Positions 17,840 through 25,961 of a DNA stretch of 64,000 nucleotides are shown one piece after another. The notes under the pieces were generated by a model. That model saw only the letters and a program-made list of their open reading frames with translations, made no database searches and was not told the DNA's origin. How positions within the stretch are numbered: the first letter of the stretch is position 1; each line of letters opens with the position of its first letter. Source of the stretch: Acetomicrobium flavidum (GTDB taxonomy: Bacteria > Synergistota > Synergistia > Synergistales > Acetomicrobiaceae); assembly GCF_900129645.1 (NCBI RefSeq), contig NZ_FSQZ01000001.1:496001-560000 (forward strand). The letters run 5' to 3'. The translations under genes were made by a program, and so were the position numbers.

Positions 17840-17845
17840 TATAAT
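17840..17845 (+). promoter_or_regulatory. TATAAT -10 element upstream of the DUF3343-MoaD pair
   Basis: A perfect TATAAT sits 30 bases before the DUF3343 start in a divergent gap with ompH. No good -35 is evident at 16-18 bases upstream (TTCTAC at 18). Confidence 0.4.
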
Positions 17846-17874
17846 TACTGAAGGACGGATTATCGACCAAAGAG

Positions 17875-18111
17875 GTGAAGGCCTTGGCCTGCATAGCGAC
17901 CTTTTTCGTGACCCACATGGCCCTGCGGTTTGAAAGGGAGTGCAGAAAGGAAGGCTACGACGTGAGGATCATACCCGTGCCCAGAAGCCTTTCGGCAAGC
18001 TGCGGGCTTGCCTGCAGATACCCCTGCGAGGCCGAAGAAAGGATAAAGGAGCTATGCGCGGCGCACAACATTGAGGTGGAGGGCTTTCACCGCCTGGAGG
18101 GTTACAATTGA
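17875..18111 (+). CDS. DUF3343 family small cysteine-containing protein
   Basis: Small protein of the DUF3343 family, proposed elsewhere to carry sulfur or selenium but not proven. The 78 residues contain the family core ATFFVTHMALRFERECRKEGYDVRIIPVPRSLSASCGLACRY with cysteines in SASCGLACRYPCE, plus an early cysteine. Start GTG at 17875; a TTG at 17884 (MACIATFF) has a better spaced GAGGTG and may be the true start. Its TTGA overlaps the start of the MoaD-like gene, so the two proteins are cotranslated and likely act together in sulfur transfer. This functional link is inference. Confidence 0.8.
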   Translation: MKALACIATFFVTHMALRFERECRKEGYDVRIIPVPRSLSASCGLACRYPCEAEERIKELCAAHNIEVEGFHRLEGYN

Positions 18112-18377
18112 TCGTGAGGTTTTACGCTTCCCTTAGGGATGTAACCGGCACCAAGGAAGCCCGCATCGCGGGCTGTAAAACCGTGGGCGAACTCTTGAAG
18201 CGGATGTGCGACAAATACGGCAAGGCCTTTGAAGACCTGCTTTTGCGGGACGGCTCGCTCATTGTAGGCGTCATGGTGCTTGTAAACGGCACCCACATCG
18301 CACATCTTCAGGGACTCGATACGCCCTTAAGCGACGACTGCGTCGTAGATGTCTTTCCCCCCGTGGCCGGAGGTTAG
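18108..18377 (+). CDS. MoaD/ThiS-family sulfur-carrier protein
   Basis: Ubiquitin-fold sulfur carrier with the required C-terminal diglycine (VFPPVAGG), which is adenylated and thiocarboxylated by a partner E1-like enzyme. The 89 residues show IVRFYASLRDVTGTKEAR, ELLKRMCDKYG, and VMVLVNGTHIAHLQGLDTPLSDDCVVDVFPP, the MoaD-type pattern (long insert before the NG turn). TTG start at 18108 overlaps the DUF3343 stop. No MoaE, MoeB or aldehyde ferredoxin oxidoreductase gene is close by. It could serve molybdopterin/tungstopterin or another sulfur pathway. Confidence 0.88.
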   Translation: MIVRFYASLRDVTGTKEARIAGCKTVGELLKRMCDKYGKAFEDLLLRDGSLIVGVMVLVNGTHIAHLQGLDTPLSDDCVVDVFPPVAGG

Positions 18378-18799
18378 CCGTAAAGCTTTTTCTCGTATTT
18401 TTCCTTGAGCTCGCGGTAAGTCTCTTCGGAGATGCGGCCCTCAAGCAGGGCCTTTTCCAGGGCATCCAAACGCATGTCCAGTTCATCCCTGTCAAGGACG
18501 CTGTCTGAAAAGTCCTTTTTAGAGTCTTGGGGCACCGACACCGGAGGCTTAGGCGGGCTTTGGGTGGGAAAATACTTATGCCAAAAAAGCGACGACAGTA
18601 TCCACCATACCCCCAAGCCCACGACGGCAAGCACCAATGCCATTACGAGCATCCCCGACATGGGCATGGGCATAAAAGCCATCATGCCATGTCCGTATCC
18701 GTAAAAGCCAGCCTTACAGAAGGAGATCCCCCACAGGGCAACGATTGCCACGGCCAAAATGCCAAGGATCAGGGTAAATCCCCTAAAAGGAGCGTTCAT
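18374..18799 (-). CDS. Two-helix membrane protein with C-terminal SHOCT domain
   Basis: Small integral membrane protein. The 141 residues have two hydrophobic helices (about residues 8-28 and 48-70), separated by a glycine/methionine-rich loop (YGYGHGMMAFMPMPMSGM), then a proline-rich linker and a SHOCT-type short helix pair (LDALEKALLEGRISEETYRELKEKYEKKL, often found as a C-terminal oligomerisation tail). Its start overlaps the upstream gene's 3' end by 17 bases and its stop overlaps the convergent MoaD gene by four. The methionine/histidine-rich loop could bind metal, but this is speculation. Function unknown. Confidence 0.8.
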   Translation of the reverse strand: MNAPFRGFTLILGILAVAIVALWGISFCKAGFYGYGHGMMAFMPMPMSGMLVMALVLAVVGLGVWWILSSLFWHKYFPTQSPPKPPVSVPQDSKKDFSDSVLDRDELDMRLDALEKALLEGRISEETYRELKEKYEKKLYG

Positions 18800-19715
18800 C
18801 TTTGAGCTTCACCCCCTCGTCGGGCGATGCAGTCCTAAGGCAGTCTCTAACCAAGCCGCCCAAGGCGGATATGACCTCTCCGTTTTTGGAGAGGTGAAGG
18901 CCGTCCACGAAGGGGCCGCGCTCAAGCGTCTTTCCGTCGACGGCTCCCGCATCCAGCATTGACATCACCATCTGAAGCTCCTCGCCGGCATCGTGAAGCA
19001 AAAACCTTCCGGTAATACACGACATCAAGGCAACCAACCCGTAGGCTCCCCAGTTGGAGACGTCGCAGGCTACGGGCGCATCGCTTCTTACCGCCGAAAG
19101 GCATCGGCCATATTCGGGCAGTAAAAGCGCAAGATCCTGAAGGAAGTTTCCCATGCCCGCCTCGTTTCCGCCGTCGCCTATCCCAAGCACTTTCGCCTTA
19201 GGGCCAACCTCACCGATAAGCGATACCACGTCATCCAGGGGCTCGACCGAGTCCGTGATATCGAGGCCCCTCATGTTGTAATACCTGCCGTCCCTGGCCC
19301 TGCCCGGTCGTTCGATGAACACCAAAAGGTCGGCTCCGAAGCTCAGCAGCTGCCTTCCCTTTGACGCCGCGAAAACTTTGGGGCCCCGCAGGGCAGCAGA
19401 TGCAGCCGATACGACGCTTCGACACCTCCAGTCGGTGGCGATGAGCGGCGACTTTCCCAGGCGCTCCAAAGCCCTGCCCAGGACCGCGGCTCCCATGGGC
19501 CCGTCCGTCTCGCAGGCTCCCGCTTCCTCAACGTAAAACCCCGTGATTATGACGGGGCGCCTGCACGCAAGAAGAAGCCTTAGGGCCACGTGCCACTGGC
19601 TTTCGTCGGACAGGGACGACAAGCCCCTGCCCGTTAAGCCCGAGGCCACCATTGCCATTACGCGCTTCGTCGGAACGCCGTCGCGCATTGATGTTTGCCT
19701 GTTTAACGCGCTCAT
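18783..19715 (-). CDS. Glutamate-cyclase-like protein (DUF4392 domain)
   Basis: Protein related to the DUF4392 domain seen in D-glutamate cyclases. The 310-residue product starts at the ATG at 19715, which overlaps the pfkA stop in ATGA; longer upstream starts have no support. Recognisable blocks are RRPVIITGFYVEEAGACETDGPMGAAVLGRAL and the glycine-rich GIGDGGNEAGMGN near residue 190, both hallmarks of the domain. Operon order is coiled-coil protein, pfkA, this gene, SHOCT protein. The true substrate is unknown and the mammalian-type activity should not be assumed. Confidence 0.75.
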   Translation of the reverse strand: MSALNRQTSMRDGVPTKRVMAMVASGLTGRGLSSLSDESQWHVALRLLLACRRPVIITGFYVEEAGACETDGPMGAAVLGRALERLGKSPLIATDWRCRSVVSAASAALRGPKVFAASKGRQLLSFGADLLVFIERPGRARDGRYYNMRGLDITDSVEPLDDVVSLIGEVGPKAKVLGIGDGGNEAGMGNFLQDLALLLPEYGRCLSAVRSDAPVACDVSNWGAYGLVALMSCITGRFLLHDAGEELQMVMSMLDAGAVDGKTLERGPFVDGLHLSKNGEVISALGGLVRDCLRTASPDEGVKLKDERSF

Positions 19716-20680
19716 ATCGAAAGCATCTCCATCAACGAGAGCACCTCGTCGCTCAAGGGCTTTTTCTCCTCCCAGGCGACGGGCAAGGGATGCGTCACCA
19801 TTTGGCCGCACAGGGATCCTATCATGATGCCTGACTCGCCTTCGAGCAAGGCCTTAACCGCATGAGCCCCCATGCGGGAGGCCAAAGTGGCGTCAAAGGC
19901 CGTGGGGCTTCCGCCGCGCTGTATGTGGCCCAGGACGGTAACGCGCGCTTCGTAGCCTGCCGTGTCCTTTAACTTTGCGGCCAGGTCCTGGGCGCCCATG
20001 ACGCCTTCGGCCACTATGATCAAAGAATGGGTCTTCCCCTGACGCCTGGCGTAATGAAGCTTCTTACACAGGTGATCCAGGTCAAAGGGCATCTCGGGAA
20101 GGAGCACATATTCGGCCCCTGAAGCAAGTGCTACCTGGGCGGCCAAAAAGCCGCAGCGTCGTCCCATGACCTCAATTATGAAAAGCCTGTCGTGGCTTGA
20201 GGCCGTATCGCGTAATTTTCTTACCGCATCCAATGCGGTATTAACGGCCGTATCGAAGCCTATCGTCATGTCCGTTCCCTCTATATCGTTGTCTATGGTA
20301 CAGGGAATACCGACGACCGGGATCCCCCTTTGATGAAGCGCCCAGGCGCCCTTAAACGTGCCTTCGCCGCCTATTAAGATCAGTCCATCAAGGTCCAGCT
20401 CCCTCAAGCGGTCTAAGGCCTCCACCTGCCCCTCGGGTTTCTTGAAGCGCTCGCTTCGGGCGGTGCGAAGGACGGTGCCGCCCCTGTGGATGATGCCCCC
20501 GACGGAGCGGCTAGTCAATGGAATTACGTCACCTTCAAGCAATCCTTCAAAGCCCCTCCTGATGCCTATGACCTCAAGCCCCTTGTAAATAGCGCACCTC
20601 GTTACCGCCCTTATGGCGGCGTTCATGCCAGGGGCGTCGCCGCCGCTTGTTAAGACCCCTATGCGCTTCATTTCCGTCAT
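19712..20680 (-). CDS. pfkA: 6-phosphofructokinase (ATP type)
   Basis: Phosphorylates fructose 6-phosphate in glycolysis. The 322 residues include the nucleotide loop LTSGGDAPGMNAAIR, the substrate loop PCTIDNDIEGTDMTIGF and VMGRRCGFLA. At the donor-specificity positions it has GGEGTF (glycine after the acid) and no lysine before TIDND, which fits an ATP rather than pyrophosphate enzyme. The usual GGDG aspartate is glutamate, an unusual change. The start overlaps the upstream coiled-coil gene (ATGA) and the stop overlaps the glutamate-cyclase-like gene. Possible allosteric sites were not assessed. Confidence 0.94.
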   Translation of the reverse strand: MTEMKRIGVLTSGGDAPGMNAAIRAVTRCAIYKGLEVIGIRRGFEGLLEGDVIPLTSRSVGGIIHRGGTVLRTARSERFKKPEGQVEALDRLRELDLDGLILIGGEGTFKGAWALHQRGIPVVGIPCTIDNDIEGTDMTIGFDTAVNTALDAVRKLRDTASSHDRLFIIEVMGRRCGFLAAQVALASGAEYVLLPEMPFDLDHLCKKLHYARRQGKTHSLIIVAEGVMGAQDLAAKLKDTAGYEARVTVLGHIQRGGSPTAFDATLASRMGAHAVKALLEGESGIMIGSLCGQMVTHPLPVAWEEKKPLSDEVLSLMEMLSI

Positions 20681-21435
20681 TCTTTCTGCAGCTCCTCGAT
20701 GCGGGCTTCGACCGTCTCGATTTCCTTTTCTATGCCCGCCAGCTGCTCCTCAAGCTGGCTTTTTTGGTCCTTGAGCTGGTTTAACCTTTTTATAAGGCGC
20801 TCAAGCTCAAGCTGGGCAGCCACACGACCCTGATAAAGCTTGGAGGGGTCGTCCTGGGAGACATCCCAGAAGAAATCTATCTGCTTTCCCATGGTTATGG
20901 GGCCTATGTTGCCGTCAATGGTAAGCCTCAAGGTCGATACGCCTTGCAAGTACGATTTGCCATTTTCGTCGTAGCGAGGAAAGTAAACGAGCCCCTCTCG
21001 CTTGCCCGAGAGCTTAAAGTTAAATCTCTTGTCGTAGTCGGCGGGGGAAAGCTTTTTACCGCCCACCCAAAGCGTCACCTTGTTGTCGAAGGGTGCCATC
21101 CTCAAGGGTGCACCTTTCATGTTGAAGGAAAGCATTATTGGAATGTACTCCTCAAGCTGCAGGGCCTTAAGCAGCTCAAGCTTGTAGTTTTCAAGCTCGC
21201 TTTCGGTCCAGAGGTTTTTTTCCGCCTCACGCTGGACCAAGGCCTCGATGTACTCAGCCGAATAGTAGGTAGCAACTATGGCGAGCTCATCTCCCATGTC
21301 GCCCTTGGTCATATAGGTCCTGCTCCATTTTTGAAGGATGGAGTCAAAATCAGCGGAAAAAGAGGGGATGCCACAAAAAAGCAACCCAACCAAAACAACA
21401 GTAACGCTCGCTAAAAATCCTGCTCTATTTTTCAT
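20677..21435 (-). CDS. Exported protein with C-terminal coiled coil, unknown function
   Basis: I do not recognise a family. The 252 residues begin with a signal peptide (hydrophobic residues 8-26, cleavage likely after FSA), followed by a mixed domain of about 170 residues with KVTLWVGGKKLSPADYDKRFNF and YFPRYDENGKSYLQGVSTLRLTIDG. The last 55 residues (RVAAQLELERLIKRLNQLKDQKSQLEEQL) form a strong heptad coiled coil, suggesting oligomerisation. It probably sits in the periplasm. It is the first gene in the pfkA operon, overlapping pfkA by four bases. It lies just downstream of the SLH porin's terminator but is a separate transcript. Confidence 0.72.
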   Translation of the reverse strand: MKNRAGFLASVTVVLVGLLFCGIPSFSADFDSILQKWSRTYMTKGDMGDELAIVATYYSAEYIEALVQREAEKNLWTESELENYKLELLKALQLEEYIPIMLSFNMKGAPLRMAPFDNKVTLWVGGKKLSPADYDKRFNFKLSGKREGLVYFPRYDENGKSYLQGVSTLRLTIDGNIGPITMGKQIDFFWDVSQDDPSKLYQGRVAAQLELERLIKRLNQLKDQKSQLEEQLAGIEKEIETVEARIEELQKE

Positions 21436-21515
21436 ACTAAAACCTCCGTGACCCGCAAATTGTCTTTACGTCGATACATGACGTGAAAGATTATAGCTTA
21501 GAAGAATATAAAAAA

Positions 21516-21542
21516 AAAGACCGGGCAATCTGCCCGGTCTTT
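21516..21542 (-). terminator. Rho-independent terminator of the SLH porin gene
   Basis: A 12-base perfect stem (AAAGACCGGGCA, loop GAT on the minus strand) followed by a run of T residues lies 17 bases beyond the porin stop codon, reading leftward. Confidence 0.92.
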
Positions 21543-21558
21543 TGCTGCAAGATTAAGC

Positions 21559-23427
21559 TTAGAAGAATATCCAGGTACGCAGGCGGACTAAGCTGTCGTC
21601 CTTAAGATCCGCATCTACCTCTGTCCATCCCTCGTCGTAGTCCACGTCGTCGTAGGCCAATTCAAACAATACTGTCGGCGTGTACCAGTACTGAACGCCA
21701 AAGGTCCAGTTGGTGATATCAAAGCTGCCGGCGTTCGCCAACCTGCCCTTTTTGGCATAGCCTTCAAGGCTATGGTCAAACTGACCGTAGCGTTGGTACG
21801 TCGCCCATTTGTCGCTCCACTTCTGCTCCAACTTCACGAACAAAGCTTCCGTCTCCCACACGTTAGATACGGCAGGCATGGTCAAGTTTGGAGTAAGCTC
21901 GGCGCCAAAGGCATCCCACGGAGAAAGTGCGGTGTGAAAGTTAGGATCGAACTTAGCGTACTCAACCCACAAGCTCGTGAACTTCAAGGTGTCCTGAGAT
22001 ACGTCGATGATGGCCTTGTAGGCGTTGGGCGAATCGTCGGAATTCTTAGCTCCCGCAGGGAGATCTAGATCTTCCATGTAGTAAGCACCCTTAAACTGGA
22101 AACCCGGTGCAAAGGTGATGCCGAAGTCTGCCCAGTAAACGCCGTAATCCTGATATTTAGACTCAAAAGCAGGAGTAGTAGTAGTATAATTAACTTCAGT
22201 ATCACTGCTAACAGTTATACTAGTACCTGGTATTGATGGTACGTTGATTTCCGTATCTACAGGAACTACAACCTCAGTACCATCACTCAACTTTGCCTTC
22301 AAATCGGCAAGTAATTTATTACTACTATTATCTATAGGTACCATATTGCCATCAGAACCTACTATATACCCACTAGCCGTATTTAGCACAGCTAAAGGAC
22401 TGCCTGAAGCAACTTTCTGAGTCTTAGTCTCTGTTACTGACTTCGAGGGGAAAACGTTATCTGCTACTGGATCATACAGCCACCTCGGATTCTGAGCGCT
22501 GCTATAGGTCATCACAGCAGTTCCATCGTTGTCGTAGTCGTAATACAAGCCACTGATGGCGATGCGGAACTTGTCGCTGGGCTGGAAGTTGAAACGGGCA
22601 CCGTAGTTGTACATATCACCAAGCTCGGTGTAATCATCAACTTTCTCATCATCTTCATTGTGAGCAGCAAATATGGTTATGTCACCCTTCTCAAGGTTCT
22701 TCCTCCAGTAAAACCCTTTCAACGTCTGATCGGTGAACCAGGCATCTTCATCGATGTATAAGCCTGCCTCGTCCTCCCAGTCGTAGTTCCACTGGCCTAC
22801 CATGAGGTAGGAGTCCCAAGGCAACTGAATCGTGGCATAGTAACGCTGCCAGCTGACATCGGAGCCACCAATACGCATGGTTACAGTGGTTTTATCGTCA
22901 ATCTGCTTGCTCATCCAGAGACGGTACCTGTTCAGATCGAATTCTGTTTCGCCGTTGTGCTTGTAACCGCTCTGACTGTCGCTGTTGGCGTATGCTCCGT
23001 CGCCCTCATCGGCCCAGCGGGCATCGAAACGTAGCTCTCCCCAGAATTTCCATCCGCCGAGGTTCTCCTCGAGCACAGCTACGCGCTCATCCAAGGCATC
23101 TACCCTTACGCCCAAGGCCTCGAGTTCGTCCTTGAACTCAACGACGAGTTTCTTCAACATCTCGACGTCTTCCTTGCTGGCCTTCTCCATGTCGACGGTG
23201 GCCAGTGCCCTGGCAACGAGCATGGACATCTCGTACCTGGTCATCGGATGGTTGCCCCTATAGGTGCCATCAGGATAACCCTGAATTATGCCCTTCGCGG
23301 CCAACTGAGAAATGGCGTCATATGCCCAGTGGTTCATCGGCACATCGACGAAGGGATTGGCGGCAAATGCCGGAGCCGCAAATGCCACTAGGGCAAAAAC
23401 GGCTACTAACGCTAGTAACTTCTTCAT
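21559..23427 (-). CDS. S-layer-homology outer-membrane porin (OmpM-like)
   Basis: Abundant-type outer-membrane protein that tethers the outer membrane to the wall: a signal peptide, one SLH domain (about residues 26-75, FVDVPMNHWAYDAISQLAAKGIIQGYPDG and TRYEMSMLVARAL), a periplasmic coiled coil (about 82-120), then a C-terminal beta barrel starting WKFWGELRFDARW and ending in aromatic FF. The start is ATG 23427 (GGGGG ten bases upstream) or 23433. Many alternating, aromatic-rich strands such as YYDYDNDG, WYTPTVLFELAYDD support the barrel. Residues about 330-421 form an AT-rich, low-complexity Ser/Thr/Val stretch unlike the rest. It should bind the pyruvylated polymer made by CsaB. Single transcript. 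Confidence 0.9.
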   Translation of the reverse strand: MKKLLALVAVFALVAFAAPAFAANPFVDVPMNHWAYDAISQLAAKGIIQGYPDGTYRGNHPMTRYEMSMLVARALATVDMEKASKEDVEMLKKLVVEFKDELEALGVRVDALDERVAVLEENLGGWKFWGELRFDARWADEGDGAYANSDSQSGYKHNGETEFDLNRYRLWMSKQIDDKTTVTMRIGGSDVSWQRYYATIQLPWDSYLMVGQWNYDWEDEAGLYIDEDAWFTDQTLKGFYWRKNLEKGDITIFAAHNEDDEKVDDYTELGDMYNYGARFNFQPSDKFRIAISGLYYDYDNDGTAVMTYSSAQNPRWLYDPVADNVFPSKSVTETKTQKVASGSPLAVLNTASGYIVGSDGNMVPIDNSSNKLLADLKAKLSDGTEVVVPVDTEINVPSIPGTSITVSSDTEVNYTTTTPAFESKYQDYGVYWADFGITFAPGFQFKGAYYMEDLDLPAGAKNSDDSPNAYKAIIDVSQDTLKFTSLWVEYAKFDPNFHTALSPWDAFGAELTPNLTMPAVSNVWETEALFVKLEQKWSDKWATYQRYGQFDHSLEGYAKKGRLANAGSFDITNWTFGVQYWYTPTVLFELAYDDVDYDEGWTEVDADLKDDSLVRLRTWIFF

Positions 23428-23806
23428 GTTCATTCAACCCCCTTGGTTAAATTTATATTTTGCGGAAAGACTGCCGAGACTTCTCCGCCTTCGGGGGTAC
23501 GCTTAAAGAAGTTTCCTCGTTTCCTTCTTCCTGTCCCCTCGAAAGGCAAACGTCCGTCTCATGCCATTTCCGCCTTCCTCACCCGCTCTCCCTTTTTGGC
23601 CGGGGGTCGTCGCACCTCCTTTCAGTGCCTTCGGGGATCGACGCAGGTGTTAGAAGCTACACCAAGGTAACATTGTCAAGGTGCTTCGGGGATATGCGCG
23701 GTCGAAGACCGACCATCTCAAACAGCTCCCCATTGACACAGGCTTTTAACTTGCAGCCCTGTTACGCCATATATCGTAGCCACTGCCGCAAACTAAGACA
23801 ATAGGC
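23428..23806 (-). promoter_or_regulatory. Long leader/promoter region of the SLH porin gene
   Basis: A 379-base gap with no conventional gene. On the minus strand TTGACA (23674-23679) is a likely -35, but its -10 at 17-18 bases is poor. From there a leader of about 220 bases would include a purine-rich AAAGGAGGTG near 23615 and a tiny in-frame ORF (23503-23562). The phrase CCCCGAAG recurs three times. The start site should be mapped. Confidence 0.4.
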
Positions 23807-24862
23807 CTAAAGTCCTAATTTGCGATACAGGGCCGCATATTGCTCTGCGATTTTGCCGACGTCAAACCTTAAAGCTCTTTTTACGGCAGCGCAACCCTTT
23901 GCCTTTCTTGCTTCCTCAAAGCTCAGGGCATCCTTTATGGCGGCGGCCAAATCGTTTGGGTCGTTTGGCTTGACGAGCCAGCCGCAGGCTTCGTCGGCGA
24001 AGTCAAGCACCCCTCCTGCCTTCGTGGCAACAAGGGGCAGGCCGCTGGCCATGGCCTCCAGGGCCACGATGCCGAAAGGCTCAGGACTCTTGGAAGGAAG
24101 CACGAAAAGGTCTGCTTCCCACATGAGGGGCCTTACGTCTTCGATAAATCCCCAAAAGGTCATAATGCCCTTTACGGCAAGCCTTAAAGCCAGGTCTTCA
24201 AGGTTTTTGCGCTCAGGTCCGTCGCCTGCAAGCCAGAGGCGGAAATCGAAAAACTTGGCAAGATCGGCGCAGGCTTTGATCAACACGTCAAAGCCCTTCC
24301 AGTCGACGAACCTGCCGGCAGCCAAGATGACGAAAGTTTCTTCAGGGGTGCCGGATTTTTTTCGCATCTTTGGCACGTAACCTTTTGGCCTTTCGTAGCG
24401 GGAGACGTCTATGGGGTTTGAGACCACCGTCACTTTACTTTCGTCAAAGCCTTGGGAGATCATGTGGCTTGCCACGTCGCTTGAGCAGGCAGCCAGGTGC
24501 GTGGCGTACCTGTAGTATTTGGCCTTGGGGTATTTGTCTACGGTGCAAAGCACAGGTATGTCAAGCTTTTTCCCCCAGTATCCGCCTATCAGCGCGGCCT
24601 GCGAGAGGCGGGTATGGATGACGTCGGGCTTTATCCTTTTAATTGCGTCTTTTACGCAGGCACAAAGGGGCGGCGCCCATGAAAGAAAGGGCCTGCAGGT
24701 ATAGGCGGTAAAGCCCCACACGGCAAGCATGTCCTGCAAGGTACCGCCCGGGCGACACAGGATGAAGTTTTCGATATCCCTTTGCCTTAAGGCCTCAAGC
24801 AGCTGTATCCAGGCCTGCGCCCAGGACAGCCTGTTTTCGTCGACGTAATGAAGCACGCGCAT
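23807..24862 (-). CDS. Glycosyltransferase family 4
   Basis: GT-B retaining glycosyltransferase that adds a sugar to a surface glycan, likely LPS core. ATG 24862 has AAGGAG nine bases upstream; the longer ATG at 24898 overlaps the upstream gene without a site. The 351 residues show the GT4 C-terminal signature: VILAAGRFVDWKGFDVLIKA, DGPERKNLEDLALRL, FWGFIEDVRPLMWEADLFVLPSKSPEPFGIVALEAMASGLPLVATKAGG, ending the donor site with the E-x7-E element. It has a TTRLSQAALIGGYWGKKL-type N-terminal domain start. It is the promoter-distal gene of the pair with the upstream GT9. Confidence 0.88.
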   Translation of the reverse strand: MRVLHYVDENRLSWAQAWIQLLEALRQRDIENFILCRPGGTLQDMLAVWGFTAYTCRPFLSWAPPLCACVKDAIKRIKPDVIHTRLSQAALIGGYWGKKLDIPVLCTVDKYPKAKYYRYATHLAACSSDVASHMISQGFDESKVTVVSNPIDVSRYERPKGYVPKMRKKSGTPEETFVILAAGRFVDWKGFDVLIKACADLAKFFDFRLWLAGDGPERKNLEDLALRLAVKGIMTFWGFIEDVRPLMWEADLFVLPSKSPEPFGIVALEAMASGLPLVATKAGGVLDFADEACGWLVKPNDPNDLAAAIKDALSFEEARKAKGCAAVKRALRFDVGKIAEQYAALYRKLGL

Positions 24863-24881
24863 TTTACCATTCTCCTTGGTT

Positions 24882-25883
24882 TTATCTGATAAATTCATGT
24901 AACTTCAGCTTTACCAACGCTTCAAAGGCATCCTTTGGCTTTATCGAGGAAAGACAATCTCTGCCACAGTCCCAGTTCTTGCACCCTGCGCATTTGCAGT
25001 CCGAGATGAGCTTTACGTTTATCCCCTCTAAGCCCACCTGATTCGGTAGCGTCGGGCCGAAAAGGGCCACGGCAGGCTTATGCAAGACCAAAGCCAAATG
25101 CATCGGCCCCGTATCTCCCCCTATGACGACGTCGCAGGCCTTTATCACGGCAGCCATCTCGTCAAGCTTAAGCTTTCCTGTCAGGTCAACCGCTTTTTCC
25201 TGAAATTCCTTGGGCAGCAATGAGGTTATCTCTTTGGCCATATCGCATTCCTGCCCGCCGTGGCCGAGTAAAACGGCGCTTCCGCCCGATGAAGCGACCA
25301 TGGAGGCAAGCTCGGCCCAAGAGCAAACAGGCCACCTTTTTACGGGCTTGCTTGCCCCTATAACGCAGGCGACATGGGGCCTTGGCGTGGCGCTTAAAAG
25401 CTCATCGGCAAAACGGCAAAGCTTGCTTGAAACCTGATAATAAACGCGGTCTTTTTCTACCTTCACGGGACGGCCCAGGATTTGGGCCATATCTTCGCTG
25501 GGCATATTGTAAACGAAAGAGGCCCAGTCGTGCCTCCCAGCACGGTTTTTTATCCCCGAAAACAAGGCCATGACGGCCGACCTGTCCGTGCCCTGCATGG
25601 AAACCATATGCGTAAAGCCGCCTCTTCGGATATTTAAGATGAGGCGGACAAAGCCCTTAAACCCCTGTTTTCTGTCCCACACCAAGACGTCGTCGACGTA
25701 GGGCTGACCTTCGATAAGCTCCTCGTAGGGGTGTACCAAAAGCCACGTTAGCCTTGCCTCGGGCAAAGCTTCCTTTATGGTCGCCGCTAGCGGAATAGCC
25801 CTTACCACGTCGCCCAGGGCGCTGTAGCGTATAAAAAGTATCCTTTCGTCCTTCGTACCTAAAGGGGGATTGTATCCGGCCAA
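24882..25883 (-). CDS. Glycosyltransferase family 9 (heptosyltransferase-like)
   Basis: Heptosyltransferase-type enzyme for LPS core assembly. The TTG start at 25883 is preferred: AAAGGAG lies eight bases upstream, and the reading MAGYNPPLGTKDERILFIRYSALGDVVRA leads straight into the family strand. A longer start at 25928 has no ribosome site. Signature parts are ILFIRYSALGDV, a central AVLLGHGGQECDMAKEI, and DVVIGGDTGPMHLALVLHKPAVALFGPTLPNQ, followed by a C-terminal cysteine cluster (CKCAGCKNWDCGRDC). Divergent from the GT2 gene, with promoters in the 78-base gap. Acceptor is unknown. Confidence 0.88.
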   Translation of the reverse strand: MAGYNPPLGTKDERILFIRYSALGDVVRAIPLAATIKEALPEARLTWLLVHPYEELIEGQPYVDDVLVWDRKQGFKGFVRLILNIRRGGFTHMVSMQGTDRSAVMALFSGIKNRAGRHDWASFVYNMPSEDMAQILGRPVKVEKDRVYYQVSSKLCRFADELLSATPRPHVACVIGASKPVKRWPVCSWAELASMVASSGGSAVLLGHGGQECDMAKEITSLLPKEFQEKAVDLTGKLKLDEMAAVIKACDVVIGGDTGPMHLALVLHKPAVALFGPTLPNQVGLEGINVKLISDCKCAGCKNWDCGRDCLSSIKPKDAFEALVKLKLHEFIR

Positions 25884-25961
25884 AGAGCATGCTCCTTTTT
25901 CCAATAAATATATGCTATCATACCGCATGGTGAATTATAAATTAAATATGGAGGTCGCGCC

